29,775 nt of DNA from Beroe ovata. Lineage: Eukaryota; Ctenophora; Nuda; Beroida; Beroidae. Of this stretch, positions 1 to 10,126 are shown piece by piece. The stretch covers positions 251,244 through 281,018 of the forward strand of contig CAMPET010000012.1 of the NCBI GenBank assembly GCA_946803715.1, in the 5' to 3' direction. Every line of letters starts with the position of its first letter. The first letter of the stretch is position 1. The notes below the pieces were generated by a model. That model was not told the origin of the DNA. It saw nothing but the letters and a program-made list of their open reading frames with translations, and did no database searches. Both the position numbers and the translations under genes were made by a program.

Positions 1-50
1 GTGTGTGTGTGTGTGTGTGTCTGGTATGTGTATGTGTGTGTGCGTCTGAG
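1..50. repeat. (GT)n microsatellite at window edge
   Basis: The window opens in a GT dinucleotide run that becomes degenerate (GTATGT, GTGCGT) by about base 50. No gene signal overlaps it. Confidence 0.9.
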
Positions 51-1779
51 AATGTTAATCCCAGTAACTTCACCAGTCACCACATACTCACAAACACAAG
101 ATGAGTGTTAAAATCACGTGTCACGTGACACAAACGTGACAAGATGCACGTGTGAACAGTGAAATATCTCGTACTAGGCTGACATTTAATAAAACCCAAA
201 TTTGTCCGAAAGCACCTACATAGGTACTTATATACAGTGCTCATCAGTGCGTAGTGATCCAAGATCGCGTACCTATTCTCTCAGAGATATTCCCGGAAAA
301 GCACGATTTTTGAAAAATATTCCATGGATTAACAAAAGCAGGCCTGCTCTAGGGGGAGTCTCTGTGAAGCTGTAAGGGCAATATAATCCTGAATCTCTAT
401 TTCCAGTTATCTTCAGTGTTTGCAATAAGCTAGCAGTGACATACAAGCATAATGCTTTTAAATTATATTTGCTTAATGATGCCATTATGCTAATTATGCG
501 ATTACTCTGGCCGTTTAGCTTAATGTAACAGAATATACTGTCTATCCAGCAGTTTGTTATCTACCATAGTGTGTGTGATATAGTCGGTATTACAGAGATA
601 TATCATGAAGAAATACAGCATTCTACTCCAGGGGAGGCTTTGTTGTATTGACTGTCATTCCAAAATGTTGCGTTCAACCGGGAATGTTTTAAGTAAAAAT
701 TCTAAGATTGAGCGTGTGTACATGTCCGTGTGTTTCTGTGTGCGAACTATGAAATAGCTATCACCATAATAGCCCCATGCACCCACGTATAGGGCATAGG
801 CGCATACACGCTGGTGTACTATAAATAATCATAAGCATGGTGTAGCTGAGTTATCACTATACAATATGCATACCAACCCAGTCACCTTCTTAATTAATAA
901 CCATCACATTCATTACTATCCCCCCTCCATCACATGTCCCCTTATCATCAGTCTCATTCGTCAGTTTCACTCATCAGTCTTATTCATCACCACACCATAC
1001 ATCTCTTGACATTGCATTCATTACTGACTCGCATCTGATTTAATGAAGTAAAAAGAGAGATTTTCTATGACGACAACCCAATCTGCAATCATAATATCAA
1101 AATCTCTGTAGAGGTTTGTAGCAAAGTGAATTAAAAAGGTGCTCGAAGGAGTTCCAACAACTTGACTCCTATAAACTTCTGTCAATTTTTTCACGGTGCA
1201 AATTGCACCCCCCTTGTATCGATCCATACTTCGAAACTCACTGAAACATCATACCCCAAATGGCATAAGTGTCCAAACTTACATTCACTTGTCGTGTGCA
1301 GTATTATGTTCAACTATTATAACGTAGGAAAAGAGTTACCTATTACAATATGTGTCGAAAATCTAACCACCTGTCATCTGTACCTCTATAAGAGTCAATA
1401 GGTAGGTAACCTTCAATCTTCATGGTTCTTAATTTAATATTGTGTGTTATGTTTATATTTCACAACATAGCACCGCGTATCAGCATGTTCAGTTCATATA
1501 ACTAGCAGGACCCGCGGCCTCCGGCCTCTGTTATCCTGATAGGGCTATCCTATCTTAAGGTTACAATACAATGTTAGAGCAATGATAATCGTATCTGTTG
1601 TAATCGAGTATTCCCGTCCGTATCTCCTTGGTGATGTCTAAATGCTATCCATTCTCAAGTAATGTCAGACGTGTAATGTTTTACATGCTCCCCGTTTTCG
1701 AGTGGTGTCAAGCGTCATGGGCATTTCAATCAGCATGCTTGATTGGGTACCGAGTGGTGTCAGATCTCGAGACCCGTAG
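51..1779. other. No gene seen; possible CELF intron or upstream spacer
   Basis: This AT-rich stretch has only short ORFs that resemble nothing I know. It lies upstream of CELF exons whose RRM1 and RRM2 are missing, so it may be a long intron of that gene. A single n at 1780, next to an AC microsatellite, is probably an assembly join, so continuity with the exons downstream is not certain. Confidence 0.5.
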
Positions 1780-1780
1780 N

Positions 1781-1828
1781 ACACACATACACTCACACAC
1801 ATACACTCACACACACACACACACACAT
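1781..1828. repeat. (AC)n microsatellite after an n
   Basis: AC-rich run with ACACTC interruptions, beginning straight after the single n at 1780. Any ORF across it is low-complexity and spurious. Confidence 0.9.
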
Positions 1829-1864
1829 AGCGGGAGTAGAGTTCAATTAAACGAACTAAACACA

Positions 1865-1961
1865 CGTATTGTTCTGCAAATCGAACAGATTTTCTTGCCC
1901 ACAAAATCATCACTGATCATGTGTGTGTATGAAGATCTGTTGAACTTGCAGAACAATACGC
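1865..1961. repeat. Imperfect inverted repeat (foldback)
   Basis: The left arm at about 1865-1892 contains CGTATTGTTCTGCAA. The reverse complement of the right arm at about 1934-1961 begins with the same 15 bases, and both arms continue with a similar AACAGAT segment. The spacer is about 40 bp, with weaker pairing outside the arms. This looks like a small foldback element or hairpin; no target-site duplication was identified. Confidence 0.6.
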
Positions 1962-2040
1962 CATGTTTAATCGATTCTTCTTCATGATTAAACTCATTAG
2001 CCGTAATTTAACTCAATTATAATCTAAATGCAAAGGCTTG

Positions 2041-2063
2041 TGAAGCAGCAGTAGGCTGCTTCA
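2041..2063 (+). other. Perfect 9-bp stem-loop before a CELF exon
   Basis: TGAAGCAGC (2041-2049) and GCTGCTTCA (2055-2063) pair perfectly around the loop AGTAG. The hairpin lies about 45 bases upstream of the 3' splice site at 2108/2109, in the region where it could hide or expose branch-point sequence. Function is not shown. Confidence 0.6.
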
Positions 2064-2108
2064 TTTCTTGGTAGACAACAAATTAAAGCAATTTTGATTA
2101 TATTTCAG

Positions 2109-2911
2109 CGAACAAAGCCTTGGTGAACGCTCTGATCGCAGCATTACAGGCTCTGGCAAATTGTAACAGCAGTTCGGGAAACTCGCATGCCCTCACTGAC
2201 ATAGCCAACCTCCTCAATGCAACAGTTTCCGGAGATCCCAGTGTGAACATGTACCAGCAGTGAGTTTGAGAGGAAGGGGAATTGATGCGAATTTACATAA
2301 TTTTGCAGTACCGCATCACTTTGCATCACTGATATCACGACTTTCTGTTTTACCCAGGTATAAAGATATATCCTCGAACTACAGCCAGAGTACCCCTTCT
2401 TCAACAGCTCCTAACCCTGCCCCATTCGCATCTCCCTTTCCAAACAGCAACCCGGCGGCCACCTCAACACAAAAACAATCTGAGGGTCCTGACGGCGCGA
2501 ATCTCTTCATATACCACATACCTCCAGGTTACAACAGCAACTTGCTGTAATGATGGGCATCTGACATCTGTTTGTGAATATGTGTAACAAATCAGTGCTA
2601 TCTGTTCCAGAGTTACGTGACAACGACTTATCCGACATGTTCAACACATTTGGGAACATTGTCTCTTGCAAGATATTCATCGATAAAGCAACGAACCAGT
2701 CAAAGTGCTTCGGTTAGTTTATATTCTATAGTCTTTCTTATGGTTATCTCAGTAAGTTATCTGTAACTGTAACACTCTGCCAGGGTTTGTGAGTTACGAT
2801 AATCCTAATAGTGCTCAACAAGCTATCACTGCTATGCATGGTTTCAAGATAGGAAGTAAAAGGCTTAAAGTTCAGTTGAAGAAAAGTAAAGATTCTGCTA
2901 AGCCATTCTAA
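2109..2911 (+). CDS. CELF/Bruno-like RNA-binding protein, 3' exons only (linker and RRM3)
   Basis: Four exons are read as 2109-2259, 2358-2527, 2611-2712 and 2784-2911 (TAA 2909-2911). All are bounded by GT-AG and phases agree throughout (1-2-1-1), giving about 182 C-terminal residues. The first two exons encode an Ala/Ser/Asn/Pro-rich linker. Then comes a complete third RRM: it opens with [15 protein letters not shown] (RNP2 LFIYHI), continues with [18 protein letters not shown], and carries RNP1 in [12 protein letters not shown]. It closes with [17 protein letters not shown] and ends KPF. The EGP-x-GANLFIYH opening and [10 protein letters not shown] tail are typical of CELF/Bruno RRM3. Proteins of this family bind GU-rich RNA and control splicing, decay and translation. 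RRM1 and RRM2 are not in the window. The paralogue cannot be assigned, so no symbol is given. Confidence 0.93.
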
Positions 2912-2992
2912 AAAGGGTGAGAGCCTCTTTCATTAAGGATGATTTATGGCAACCAAGGTTCCGAACATGAAGCAACTGAACAACATTGGTAA

Positions 2993-2998
2993 AATAAA
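2993..2998 (+). terminator. Poly(A) signal AATAAA for the CELF gene
   Basis: AATAAA lies 82 bases after the CELF stop codon on the same strand, a plausible cleavage and polyadenylation signal. It implies a very short 3' UTR. Confidence 0.6.
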
Positions 2999-4814
2999 AA
3001 ATATGGCACATCTCTTGAATGTCAGAAAATCGGATTATTTGGAAGGCGCGGTGCAATATTTTTCATTTCTTGGCGCGTTTTCTGAATTAATTCGAGCGAT
3101 ATGATCGAGCAACGCAACCTGCAACAAGCGCGCGGCGTGCCCTGGTCAGTGAGGATAATTTGCGCGCGCAATCAAACTCTGGACAGGGTCTGTCCACCGT
3201 CATATTCCCATGTTGCGTAACCCACAGCTCTCGAGCGCTCAGTTACGACCTTTCAGTTCACAGAGTAAAGTAGGGGCTCGTTACGTGAGCAAAGTCGGTC
3301 TGTGGTCGTAGATAAACAATATAATCTATACCATACTCTATATACTCTGTATCATACTCTATATACTCTGTATACTCTATAGAGGGATTTGCTAAAGCGA
3401 CTTGCGAGCAAGTCTCTTAAGCATTCAGAATCGAATTTGATGCGCATCCCTGTCTACTGCACGCGATACTAGTGTTTTTCAATTTCCATGCTTGAAAAAT
3501 TATACAGTGGAAAAATGATCTGACAAGATTTGTAATTAACTTTGTTTCAGCTTCCAGTGTACCTGTGTTCTGGTTACATTTGCTGGATACGAAAGACTTC
3601 ATATCAACTTGTCAAAACGAATTTGTGACTCCTTGAGATAACCAGGATTCTTATCTTATGAACATTGTGTTTCAACAAGATGGATAATTTATGAACCATA
3701 ACTGGGGATGCTCATATTCATACTGATGTCAATTCGATATCCGACAAAGTAAGGGAGAGATGCCGTAATTAATTTTTGCTCATTTATTTAAACTGTATTA
3801 TTTTTGTTGTATATATACAATATCATTACATGACTAATTACATTAAATACTTCAATGTTTTTGAATATATACCTTGAATATACCTTGAATTTGACAAACA
3901 TCTTGACAATCAATTTTGAATTTGACAACCATGAGCAATTGAAAACTTGAATAGACTTGAATGCAAGGTGGTAGAAAAACCGATTCCACTGTCAAACACC
4001 ATCTTGAATTTGTGAATTAGGCCTTTGATTCTTTGTAATCGGCGTCTGAAATTGGAAAAATTGCCCTCGAGAACATAACTGAGTTCAATGTTGACTGCAC
4101 AAATGCACCATTGATGCACAACATAGGAGATGTACATGCAATTGCCAATTTGATTAGATAATGCCCAAGCGTCACTTTCATCTTCATTTCATTTGTAGGA
4201 TTTCTCCCTACCCTTGCTGATGAGATTTTATCCCTGTCTGGTGGAATGGCAATTGCGTGGCGCCGACAGTAGGGAAAACCCTACAACATTTCATAGTTTC
4301 AGATGATTGAACAGTGATTGTAGAGTGTAAACAGTGATACAAAGTCAATTGAATCAAACCCACACACATTTGCACCACAAATCTACTGACAGTTTCAAGA
4401 CAGTTTTGAAGCCTTGGGCATGAAAGTTGCCCATGATTGCTATCTGCTAAGACCAAGATATGCTCCTGTACATTGTGACATGCTCATGTTCATTGATTTT
4501 TGACTTGAGACTTTGTGAATATAGTTTGGAAGCCTTGATCTCATAAACCTTTTATGGAAAATTATGCTTTAGCTAGCTAATTGCATTTTTGTTACCAATT
4601 CAAAGGATTAGGTCTCTAAATACCACTTTGTCAAGGAAAATATGTCATATCAAGAAAAATGTCATGAATTGTCATCAAGGTACATGGAATCATACAGTTA
4701 AAGGAAATTTTCAGTAAAAGGAAGAACCGATAAGGCATAATATTGTGCCTGGTGTTATGGAGAAGCATCTCTATGAATCTTGTTCTGCAGGCCACTGGCG
4801 AAGTATAATGTATA
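2999..4814. other. No gene seen; short CpG-rich patch then AT-rich spacer
   Basis: About 3045-3320 is locally GC/CpG-rich, with several GCGCGC runs, an E2F-like TTGGCGCG and a hairpin TGGACAG/CTGTCCA. It could be a promoter or CpG-rich element, but I find no start exon next to it. The rest is AT-rich, with only short ORFs lacking recognisable content. Confidence 0.5.
3329..3382. repeat. Short tandem repeat, about 21 bp unit
   Basis: The unit CATACTCTATATACTCTGT occurs twice and is followed by a partial copy, ATACTCTATAG. Confidence 0.8.
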
Positions 4815-5177
4815 TTAGTACTGGTCGCATTGGTTATTATCTTGTAACTTACTTTTAAGTTTTCTTGTAATTTTGTCACTGCCCTCATATTGACAGACAT
4901 TCTTCTGTACTTTCACCATTTGATATAGTATTCTATGGTGCCACGTTTTCTTGCAATAAGCTGTTGCAGGGTTGGTTGTTTTGCCTGTTTCTGGACATAT
5001 GATTTCTTTGGACAAAAGGCAGAAATTCTCAAACCCATTGCTGTACAAGACCTTATTCTTTCTGCAGATGCTACTTGCCAAGCTCCTCAGATCCACAGCT
5101 GTGTTAGAGTCCGTTGACTCTACCTCCATGACGAGACAGAAAACTATCATTAGCGATGTTGTTAGAATCTTGCCCAT
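4815..5177 (-). CDS. Orphan small secreted cysteine-rich protein (hypothetical)
   Basis: This uninterrupted 120-codon ORF begins MGKILTTSLMIVFCLVMEVES, a good signal peptide with a charged start, a hydrophobic core and a polar end. The mature part has exactly six cysteines (contexts SICRK, NFCLL, IICPE, AYCKK, NVCQY, QCDQY). Six fits three disulfides. No other strong motif or membrane segment is visible, and lysine is abundant toward the C-terminus. I recognise no family; an extracellular ligand, a matrix peptide or an innate-immune effector would all fit. There is no clear TATA box or poly(A) signal. The ORF stands alone between CELF and the MITE cluster, so expression needs proof. The start is the first ATG and gives the signal peptide. 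Confidence 0.5.
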   Translation of the reverse strand: MGKILTTSLMIVFCLVMEVESTDSNTAVDLRSLASSICRKNKVLYSNGFENFCLLSKEIICPETGKTTNPATAYCKKTWHHRILYQMVKVQKNVCQYEGSDKITRKLKSKLQDNNQCDQY

Positions 5178-5507
5178 ATCTTGAATGATTGTCGATCCTA
5201 GTTGATGCTAGATAAAGATTACATAGTAAGCAATCATTTGTTCAAGGAAGTAACTACACGGGTCAGCTAAAGTAGGGGGATAAATCCTCACTCATCTCCA
5301 GTATGACTATAAGGACCGATGAGGCAGATGGTGTTTCAATGGTCTGAAAGAATCGATTAACAAAGGGAAAAACAACTCTGCAATAAAGGAGTGTGTGATG
5401 TTATATATCTGTTAATTGTTAAATGTGCGAATTTCACACCTCCATTATTACAGTGGTGCTATTGCGAATCTGAACTCTGCGACATCAATAGCACAGCTGT
5501 TTCAGTA
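5178..5507. other. Spacer, nothing recognised
   Basis: AT-rich non-coding DNA upstream of the minus-strand secreted-protein ORF. It could hold that ORF's promoter, but no convincing core element is visible. Confidence 0.5.
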
Positions 5508-5655
5508 GTAACCGGTATGTGTACAAATGGAAAGAAAGGGGGACGGAAAGAAAAAGACGCGCACTTTACAGTGGAAGCTGCTTACAATTGCTAACAATTA
5601 CGCGTCTTTTTCCTTCCTTCCGCCTTTTCTTTCCATGTGTACACATACGCGTAAC
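5508..5655. mobile_element. Foldback MITE with 5-bp target-site duplication GTAAC
   Basis: The element 5513-5650 is a long imperfect palindrome. Arms of about 49 bases (5513-5561 and 5601-5650) surround a spacer of about 39 bases. Both arms carry the TATGTGTAC outer motif, the purine tract around TGGAAAGAAA and AAAAAGACGCG. The pentamer GTAAC flanks it directly on both sides (5508-5512 and 5651-5655), as expected for a target-site duplication. It encodes nothing; overlapping ORFs are by-products of the palindrome. Superfamily not assigned. Confidence 0.75.
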
Positions 5656-5680
5656 TTTCCCAAAAGGTACAATCTGTAAT

Positions 5681-5816
5681 ATATTGTTACTTAAAGAGAA
5701 AGTGTGAGATAACACGATATATGCCTAGGGTGAAGCGAGTGGCATATATCTCATTATTCACCGAAGCCGAAGGGTGAGTTGAATGTTATCTCAACTTTCG
5801 AGTTAAGTAACGATAT
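5681..5816. mobile_element. Second foldback element, termini ATAT(T/C)GTTACTTAA
   Basis: The left arm contains GTTACTTAA (5686-5694), then GAAAGT and GAGATAAC. The right arm is its inverse and ends TTAAGTAAC (5803-5811). An inner hairpin ATATATGCC/GGCATATAT lies near 5718-5749. A nested inverted-repeat layout with no coding capacity is typical of a MITE. A target-site duplication was not resolved. Confidence 0.65.
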
Positions 5817-5837
5817 TATTTACCGATTTTCGAGACG

Positions 5838-6335
5838 AAAAAAGTGTGAAATACTATGGAAACAGTGTGACATAATATGGAAAAGTTTGACATAACTAAG
5901 GTGGATCAGGAGGGTCACACGGAAAAATAGAATTTGACCCTTTTGATCCATACATGTGGATCACAGAGTTCACCTTAGGTGACCCTTTAGATCCACGCTG
6001 CGCTTCCCTGGGGTCAAATTGGATTTGAGTGACCCTCCTGGTCCACGTAAGGTGGATCAGGAGGGTCACCGAATTTCGACTTGACCCAAGAGAAGCACAT
6101 GTGGATCAGGAGGATCACCTAAGGTGAACTCTGTGATCCACATGTATGGATCAGAAGGGTCAAATTCTATTTTTCAGAGATAAAATTCTGTGTGACCCTC
6201 CTGATCCACCATACATAACATTTAAAAAGTGTGACATAATATGGAAAAAAACGTGACATATTGCCAGAATAGTGTGACATGATATGAAAATAGTGTGAAA
6301 AGTAATAAAAAAGTGTGCCATAATACGGAAGGTGT
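5838..6335. repeat. Degenerate tandem array of about 21 bp, split by a MITE
   Basis: Units resembling GTGTGACATAATATGGAAA recur at about 5845, 5866 and 5886. They resume after the MITE at about 6228, 6251, 6272, 6294 and 6313. Spacing and match are loose. Confidence 0.7.
5890..6221. mobile_element. MITE with 9-bp target-site duplication (MULE-like), copy A
   Basis: The element occupies about 5899-6212. Its ends are inverted copies of (ATG)GTGGATCAGGAGGGTCA, with further internal palindromes of the same motif around 5965-6130. The flanking nonamers ACATAACTA (5890-5898) and ACATAACAT (6213-6221) agree at 7 of 9 positions, consistent with an aged 9-bp duplication. It has no ORF of its own. A shorter copy with the same termini lies at 20804-21001 and a terminal fragment at about 16412-16436. 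Confidence 0.8.
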
Positions 6336-7192
6336 GGAAAAACTCCAAATATTATGTAACTGGATATATTAGCCACGAGGTACTCATATAACACATGTTT
6401 CCACTCCGGAAATACAAGCCACGAGGTAAACTGTAGTCTATACTCTATCCTCCTTAGCTCTATAGGTTATGATAGAGCTAGAGAGGATAATAATTGTCAC
6501 ATCTTCCTTTACCATATGAACCGCCCCATCCGAGAACAAGGTTGAATCATGGAAAGGTCTGTAAGGGAGAAAGGGATATGCTATAGAGCCTTCTCCGGTG
6601 GATTGCAAGCTAAATTGAGGCGGGGCAAAATGACTTTAGTCTTGCTCTGCTGTGTTCAGATTCCTAGGTCGAGCGGCAACCTTGAACGTCTTGATTCAGA
6701 ACCCGACAGACAAGCCTGTTGGATGCTCACATACTGGCCTAAACTCGCCCTACAGGCTGCTTTCTGCTTTGTTTGCAGCCTGTCAATCCAGTGTATTGTA
6801 TCCGGTTTAGCCTCTGAGCATTTTGAGTCAGATATACGCTTGGTCGAAGTTAGCACAATGAGTGCTAGCGATATACCTACAGTGCGAATACGCTCAGTAG
6901 AAGGGAGCACAGTGAGTGCTCGCGATGTAAAGTGAGTATACGATCGGTAGAAGGAAGCAGTGAGTGCCAGAGACCCGCAGGGGGTATACACATACTGTAA
7001 ACCAAATCGGAGAAAATGATTCTGTCAAACCTTAGACTTGCAGTCTAACAGGCGTCGAGGGCCCATAATTTTGAAAATTTTGATTACGTAATTAGAGTCA
7101 AAATCCCCTCCCCTTCCTTAATCAAGCGTAATCATTTAGAGACCCCTCCCCCCTTGGCTGATTACGTAATATGTGAACGATCCATTATCCAC
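6336..7192. other. Intergenic; hairpin and short tandem repeat, no gene
   Basis: A strong stem-loop lies near 6444-6490 (ATCCTC...TAGCTCTA pairs with TAGAGCTA...GAGGAT). A three-unit tandem repeat covers about 6834-6975, with units starting ATACGCT/ATACGAT at about 6834, 6888 and 6938 and containing AGTGAGTGCT. The 128-codon plus-strand ORF at 6549-6935 runs through this repeat and looks like no known protein, so it is not called. Confidence 0.6.
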
Positions 7193-7234
7193 ATGGCTTC
7201 GGGTATCTTATTAGACAATTCAACCTCAATTTAA
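7193..7234 (+). other. Possible 14-codon upstream ORF of the GGPPS mRNA
   Basis: An ATG at 7193 opens a 13-residue ORF with TAA at 7232-7234, 47 bases before the chosen GGPPS start. If transcription begins upstream of it, it could act as an uORF. Confidence 0.25.
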
Positions 7235-7281
7235 CCTTGATTGTCACTGATTAATAAATCTCCTAAGGTAGTTAGTTAGTT

Positions 7282-9287
7282 ATGTCAGAGTCAAATGATG
7301 TTGAAGTTGACAGTCCCCTACCAAGGGAATACACGACTGAGATAAATGCTCAATACATGCCCGCTTTAGAAGAACCATACACGTACCAGTCGAAAGTGGC
7401 TGGCAAGGCAGTGAGTGTGACGGCAATTTCAAACAATTTTGTTGATGTCCATTTTGCGGAATCCATGCCTATCAAGAAATGAATAAACTTGATCATGGTG
7501 ACCAGTTAGAATTATTATTGTATTCAGATGCTTTCAGATCAGAGATCAGATGATTGATGCAATGAATCTCTGGCTTGCTGTCGATGAGCAAGTTTTACAG
7601 AAGATCAAAGACATGGTAAAGATTCTCCACGAATCTTCGCTCTTGATAGATGATATTCAAGATAGTAGTAGAATGAGAAGGGGGCAACCAGCTGCTTATG
7701 TCATTTATGGAATATCACAGGTTATGTTTGACTCAGAAAGTGACTATATTATGCAATATTTGGTTGGTTATCATGATTTGAAATGCAGGTTACTAAAGAA
7801 TTTAAACCATAAATTAAATTGTATTGACTTGGTATGTTTTCTGACCAGGTCATCAATATAGCAAATTTGAAGTATTTTGAAGCGGGGAAGATTGCTCAAG
7901 AATTGGATGGAGTCCCCACCCATTTCAAGGATAAAGACTCTCGCAGGGCCACCGTTGTTTTTCACGAATCTATGATAACTCTTCATGTGGGACAGGTGAT
8001 GAACCTCATCTAGGATTTTGATTGGTAAAAAATAGACGAAATTGCTGGCTCAGCAATTGCACCCCCGCTAGATCCCAGCGGCAATATCTATTTTCTAGCT
8101 GTTAATTTGATATATATTCTGAAATGTATGAACTGAGTTCGATTTCATTTTCAGGGACTGGACATTCACTGGAGGGACAGTAACATATGTCCCAGTGTAG
8201 ATGAGTACGTGGATATGGTTATCAAGAAAACTGGTGGTCTCATGATGCTGTCATATGATCTCCTATACCTCTTCAGAACTAAGGATGTATTAGGTTGGCA
8301 AAACTGTCCTGAGCCGAAATATTTTCTTAAGGCCTCAAGAGGAATTGTTCCTGTTATATTGACTGTAATATTGACCCCCCACAGATTACCAGACTGGATA
8401 CGACTTTCTGGTTTTGTTTTCGAAGTTTTTCCAAATCCGTGACGATTACTGCAACCTATGGGATATGAAGTACACTGCTGACAAGAGTTATTGTGAGGAT
8501 TTGACAGAGGGAAAGTTCTCTTGGGTCATTATCCATGGAATAATGCGAGGTAAGAGTCAGGAACGGTGCTTCTTGTCTCGAAGATTTGGAAATGTCGCTC
8601 ATCAGAAGCCAAAGTATTAAATTATCCGCCTGAGAAATGAGATCATATCACATATGCCGTATATTGCATGTGCATATGATGGAATTANGGAACATGTCCC
8701 ATTTCTAGCAACTATGTCGCGCTGTGTATTCACCGGTTCACTTTTGTCGAAAGTCCTACTGTATGTGGCAAATTTAAGTCACATCGCAGTAACACGCGGT
8801 GACAAAGTTCCACTGCTTTATGCGCGGCACGTACGTACTGCTGAGTCGACGCGCGCGATCGAGCTAGCGCGCGCGCATGGCATGAAATGATGTAATTTCG
8901 AATTCTGTTCGAGGAAATGATGTCAATTCCCTTTCAGAGAACAAGAGAGGCACGAGTCAAGTCATGTCGATATTGAGGCAACGTACAACTAGCGTCGAAC
9001 TCAAGAAGTTCTGCTGTCAAGTTCTGGTAATTTCTTAGTTAGATAGAGATCGTTGAAACGTATTTTCAATATCACTCAATCCGAAACTCGTGGATGGCAT
9101 TGATCAAACCTCGCTTTATTTGCAGGAGGAGTTGGGAGTTAAACGAGATACAATTAGTTTCCTTGAAGGATTGGAAAAGGATCTTTTAAAACAAATAACC
9201 AACTTAGGAGGGAATGATGAGTTTAATGGTATTATTGCTGCCCTTTCCCCATCGAAAATACAGACTCAGGTTCATAATCGAGAATGA
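7282..9287 (+). CDS. GGPS1: Geranylgeranyl diphosphate synthase (class I trans-prenyltransferase)
   Basis: Seven exons are read as 7282-7410, 7538-7720, 7849-7995, 8155-8293, 8385-8549, 8938-9026 and 9126-9287, about 337 residues (human about 300). Exons 4-5 use GT at 8294 because that keeps phase with the conserved block after 8385. The enzyme condenses farnesyl and isopentenyl diphosphates to GGPP for Rab/Rho prenylation and other isoprenoids. Landmarks: LEEPYTY and KVAGKA at the N-terminus, the first Asp-rich motif in [41 protein letters not shown], the second Asp-rich motif in [13 protein letters not shown], and [10 protein letters not shown]. The first Asp-rich motif is DDxxD with a short gap, as in type III (animal/fungal) GGPPS. 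Exons 5 and 6 are separated by an n (8688) in a CpG-rich intron. The N-terminus is longer than usual by about 30 residues. Confidence 0.93.
8800..8890. other. CpG-rich palindromic patch inside a GGPPS intron
   Basis: Dense GCGCGC tracts with a GCGCGCGATCGAGC...GCTAGCGCGCGC arrangement sit in the intron between exons 5 and 6, just downstream of the n at 8688. Base composition contrasts with the AT-rich surroundings. Confidence 0.5.
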
Positions 9288-9801
9288 CCGTTTTATTAGG
9301 AACTTTTGTGTTAGATGAGATACATTTGCTATTGTTTTTCTTACTTGTTAATTCTCATGACCATGTGTACTATCAGCATTTTTTTCATTTGGACGGTTTG
9401 ATCCAGATAACAGCATGAATGAATTTTGTGGATGATATTTGCTTTACTTTGAATCTTCGATCGATTAAACCAGTGACTCATTCATGAATTGAAGCAGTGG
9501 ATTTAAAATGCTTGAACTATCTCAAAATCGATGAAAAAGTACATGCCTCATGTAGCCATATGCCCAATGCCCATTTGAAATACGAATGAAAAGCTATACT
9601 ACGTGAAACGAATGAAAAGCTATACTACGTGAAATGACCGCTTTAAGTCGAAAGTTGTGGAATTCAACGAGTTCCATATTGTTTTAAATATTAAGAAACG
9701 TGTGTTACGAAAAACTATCTGATATAAACAATTGAAAATATTGTATGTGATAAAATTAGATAAAGCACAACTTTATTGAAGAACTCTAGTCCACAACTTC
9801 A
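9288..9801. other. Convergent GGPPS-CRELD spacer
   Basis: Holds 3' ends of two convergent genes. A possible plus-strand poly(A) signal ATTAAA is at 9464-9469. A minus-strand AATAAA (TTTATT at 9772-9777) would serve the CRELD soluble isoform. No additional gene is seen. Confidence 0.6.
9583..9634. repeat. Exact 26-bp tandem duplication
   Basis: Two identical 26-base units, 9583-9608 and 9609-9634, each beginning CGAATGAAAAGC and ending TACGTGAAA, lie in the GGPPS-CRELD spacer. Confidence 0.95.
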
Positions 9802-9968
9802 TCACAATTCGTCAGAAATTTTATCTGACGAACCATCATCCTTGGCATCTTCAACAGTGGTATACTCTTCAAAATCTCTGTCATCGTTAGCATCACTGTC
9901 ATCACTATCGTCAGTGTCATTGGCTGACGTCATGAAATCGTCTTCTTCGTCTTCATCCGCGTACAGTT
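9802..9968 (-). CDS. CRELD alternative last exon: acidic tail ending SDEL
   Basis: On the minus strand an acceptor ending CACCGACAG at 9969 opens a 55-codon segment. It joins in phase to the donor AAAG/GTACC at 10294/10293: AAA G plus AA CTG gives K-E-L-Y. The resulting tail is strongly acidic (DEDEEDDF, NDTDDSDDSDANDDRDFEE) and ends DKISDEL-stop. SDEL fits the PROSITE ER-retention pattern [KRHQSA]-[DENQ]-E-L. Acidic tails followed by a retrieval signal are typical of calcium-buffering ER-lumen proteins. This form lacks the two TM helices, so it should be soluble in the ER lumen. The plus-strand Ser-rich ORF here is its shadow. Confidence 0.8.
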
Positions 9969-10126
9969 CTGTCGGTGATGAGACATAAAAACACGTGATC
10001 TCATTTCATAAATAGAAAATATGAGGAATATAGTAAAAAGCAATAAAATATTGAAAATTCTCGAAGTAGCAAGCTAAATAAGTAGAAAAAGAGCTAAAGA
10101 ATAATTTTCAACCGATGGCATCAAAT

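Noticed and set aside
3045-3320. CpG-rich patch as a promoter of a gene downstream
   Set aside because: No start exon, ORF or splice donor with coding character follows on either strand within reach.
5391-5707. Plus-strand ORFs around 5391-5707
   Set aside because: Mostly composed of the arms of the palindromic MITE.
6549-6935. 128-codon plus-strand ORF and the overlapping minus ORF 6656-6991
   Set aside because: They cross a short tandem repeat, resemble no family and lack splice or promoter context. Being open on both strands at once suggests chance.
9776-9988. Plus-strand Ser-rich 70-codon ORF
   Set aside because: Antisense shadow of the acidic GAT/GAC/GAA-rich CRELD last exon, which has matching splice signals on the minus strand.
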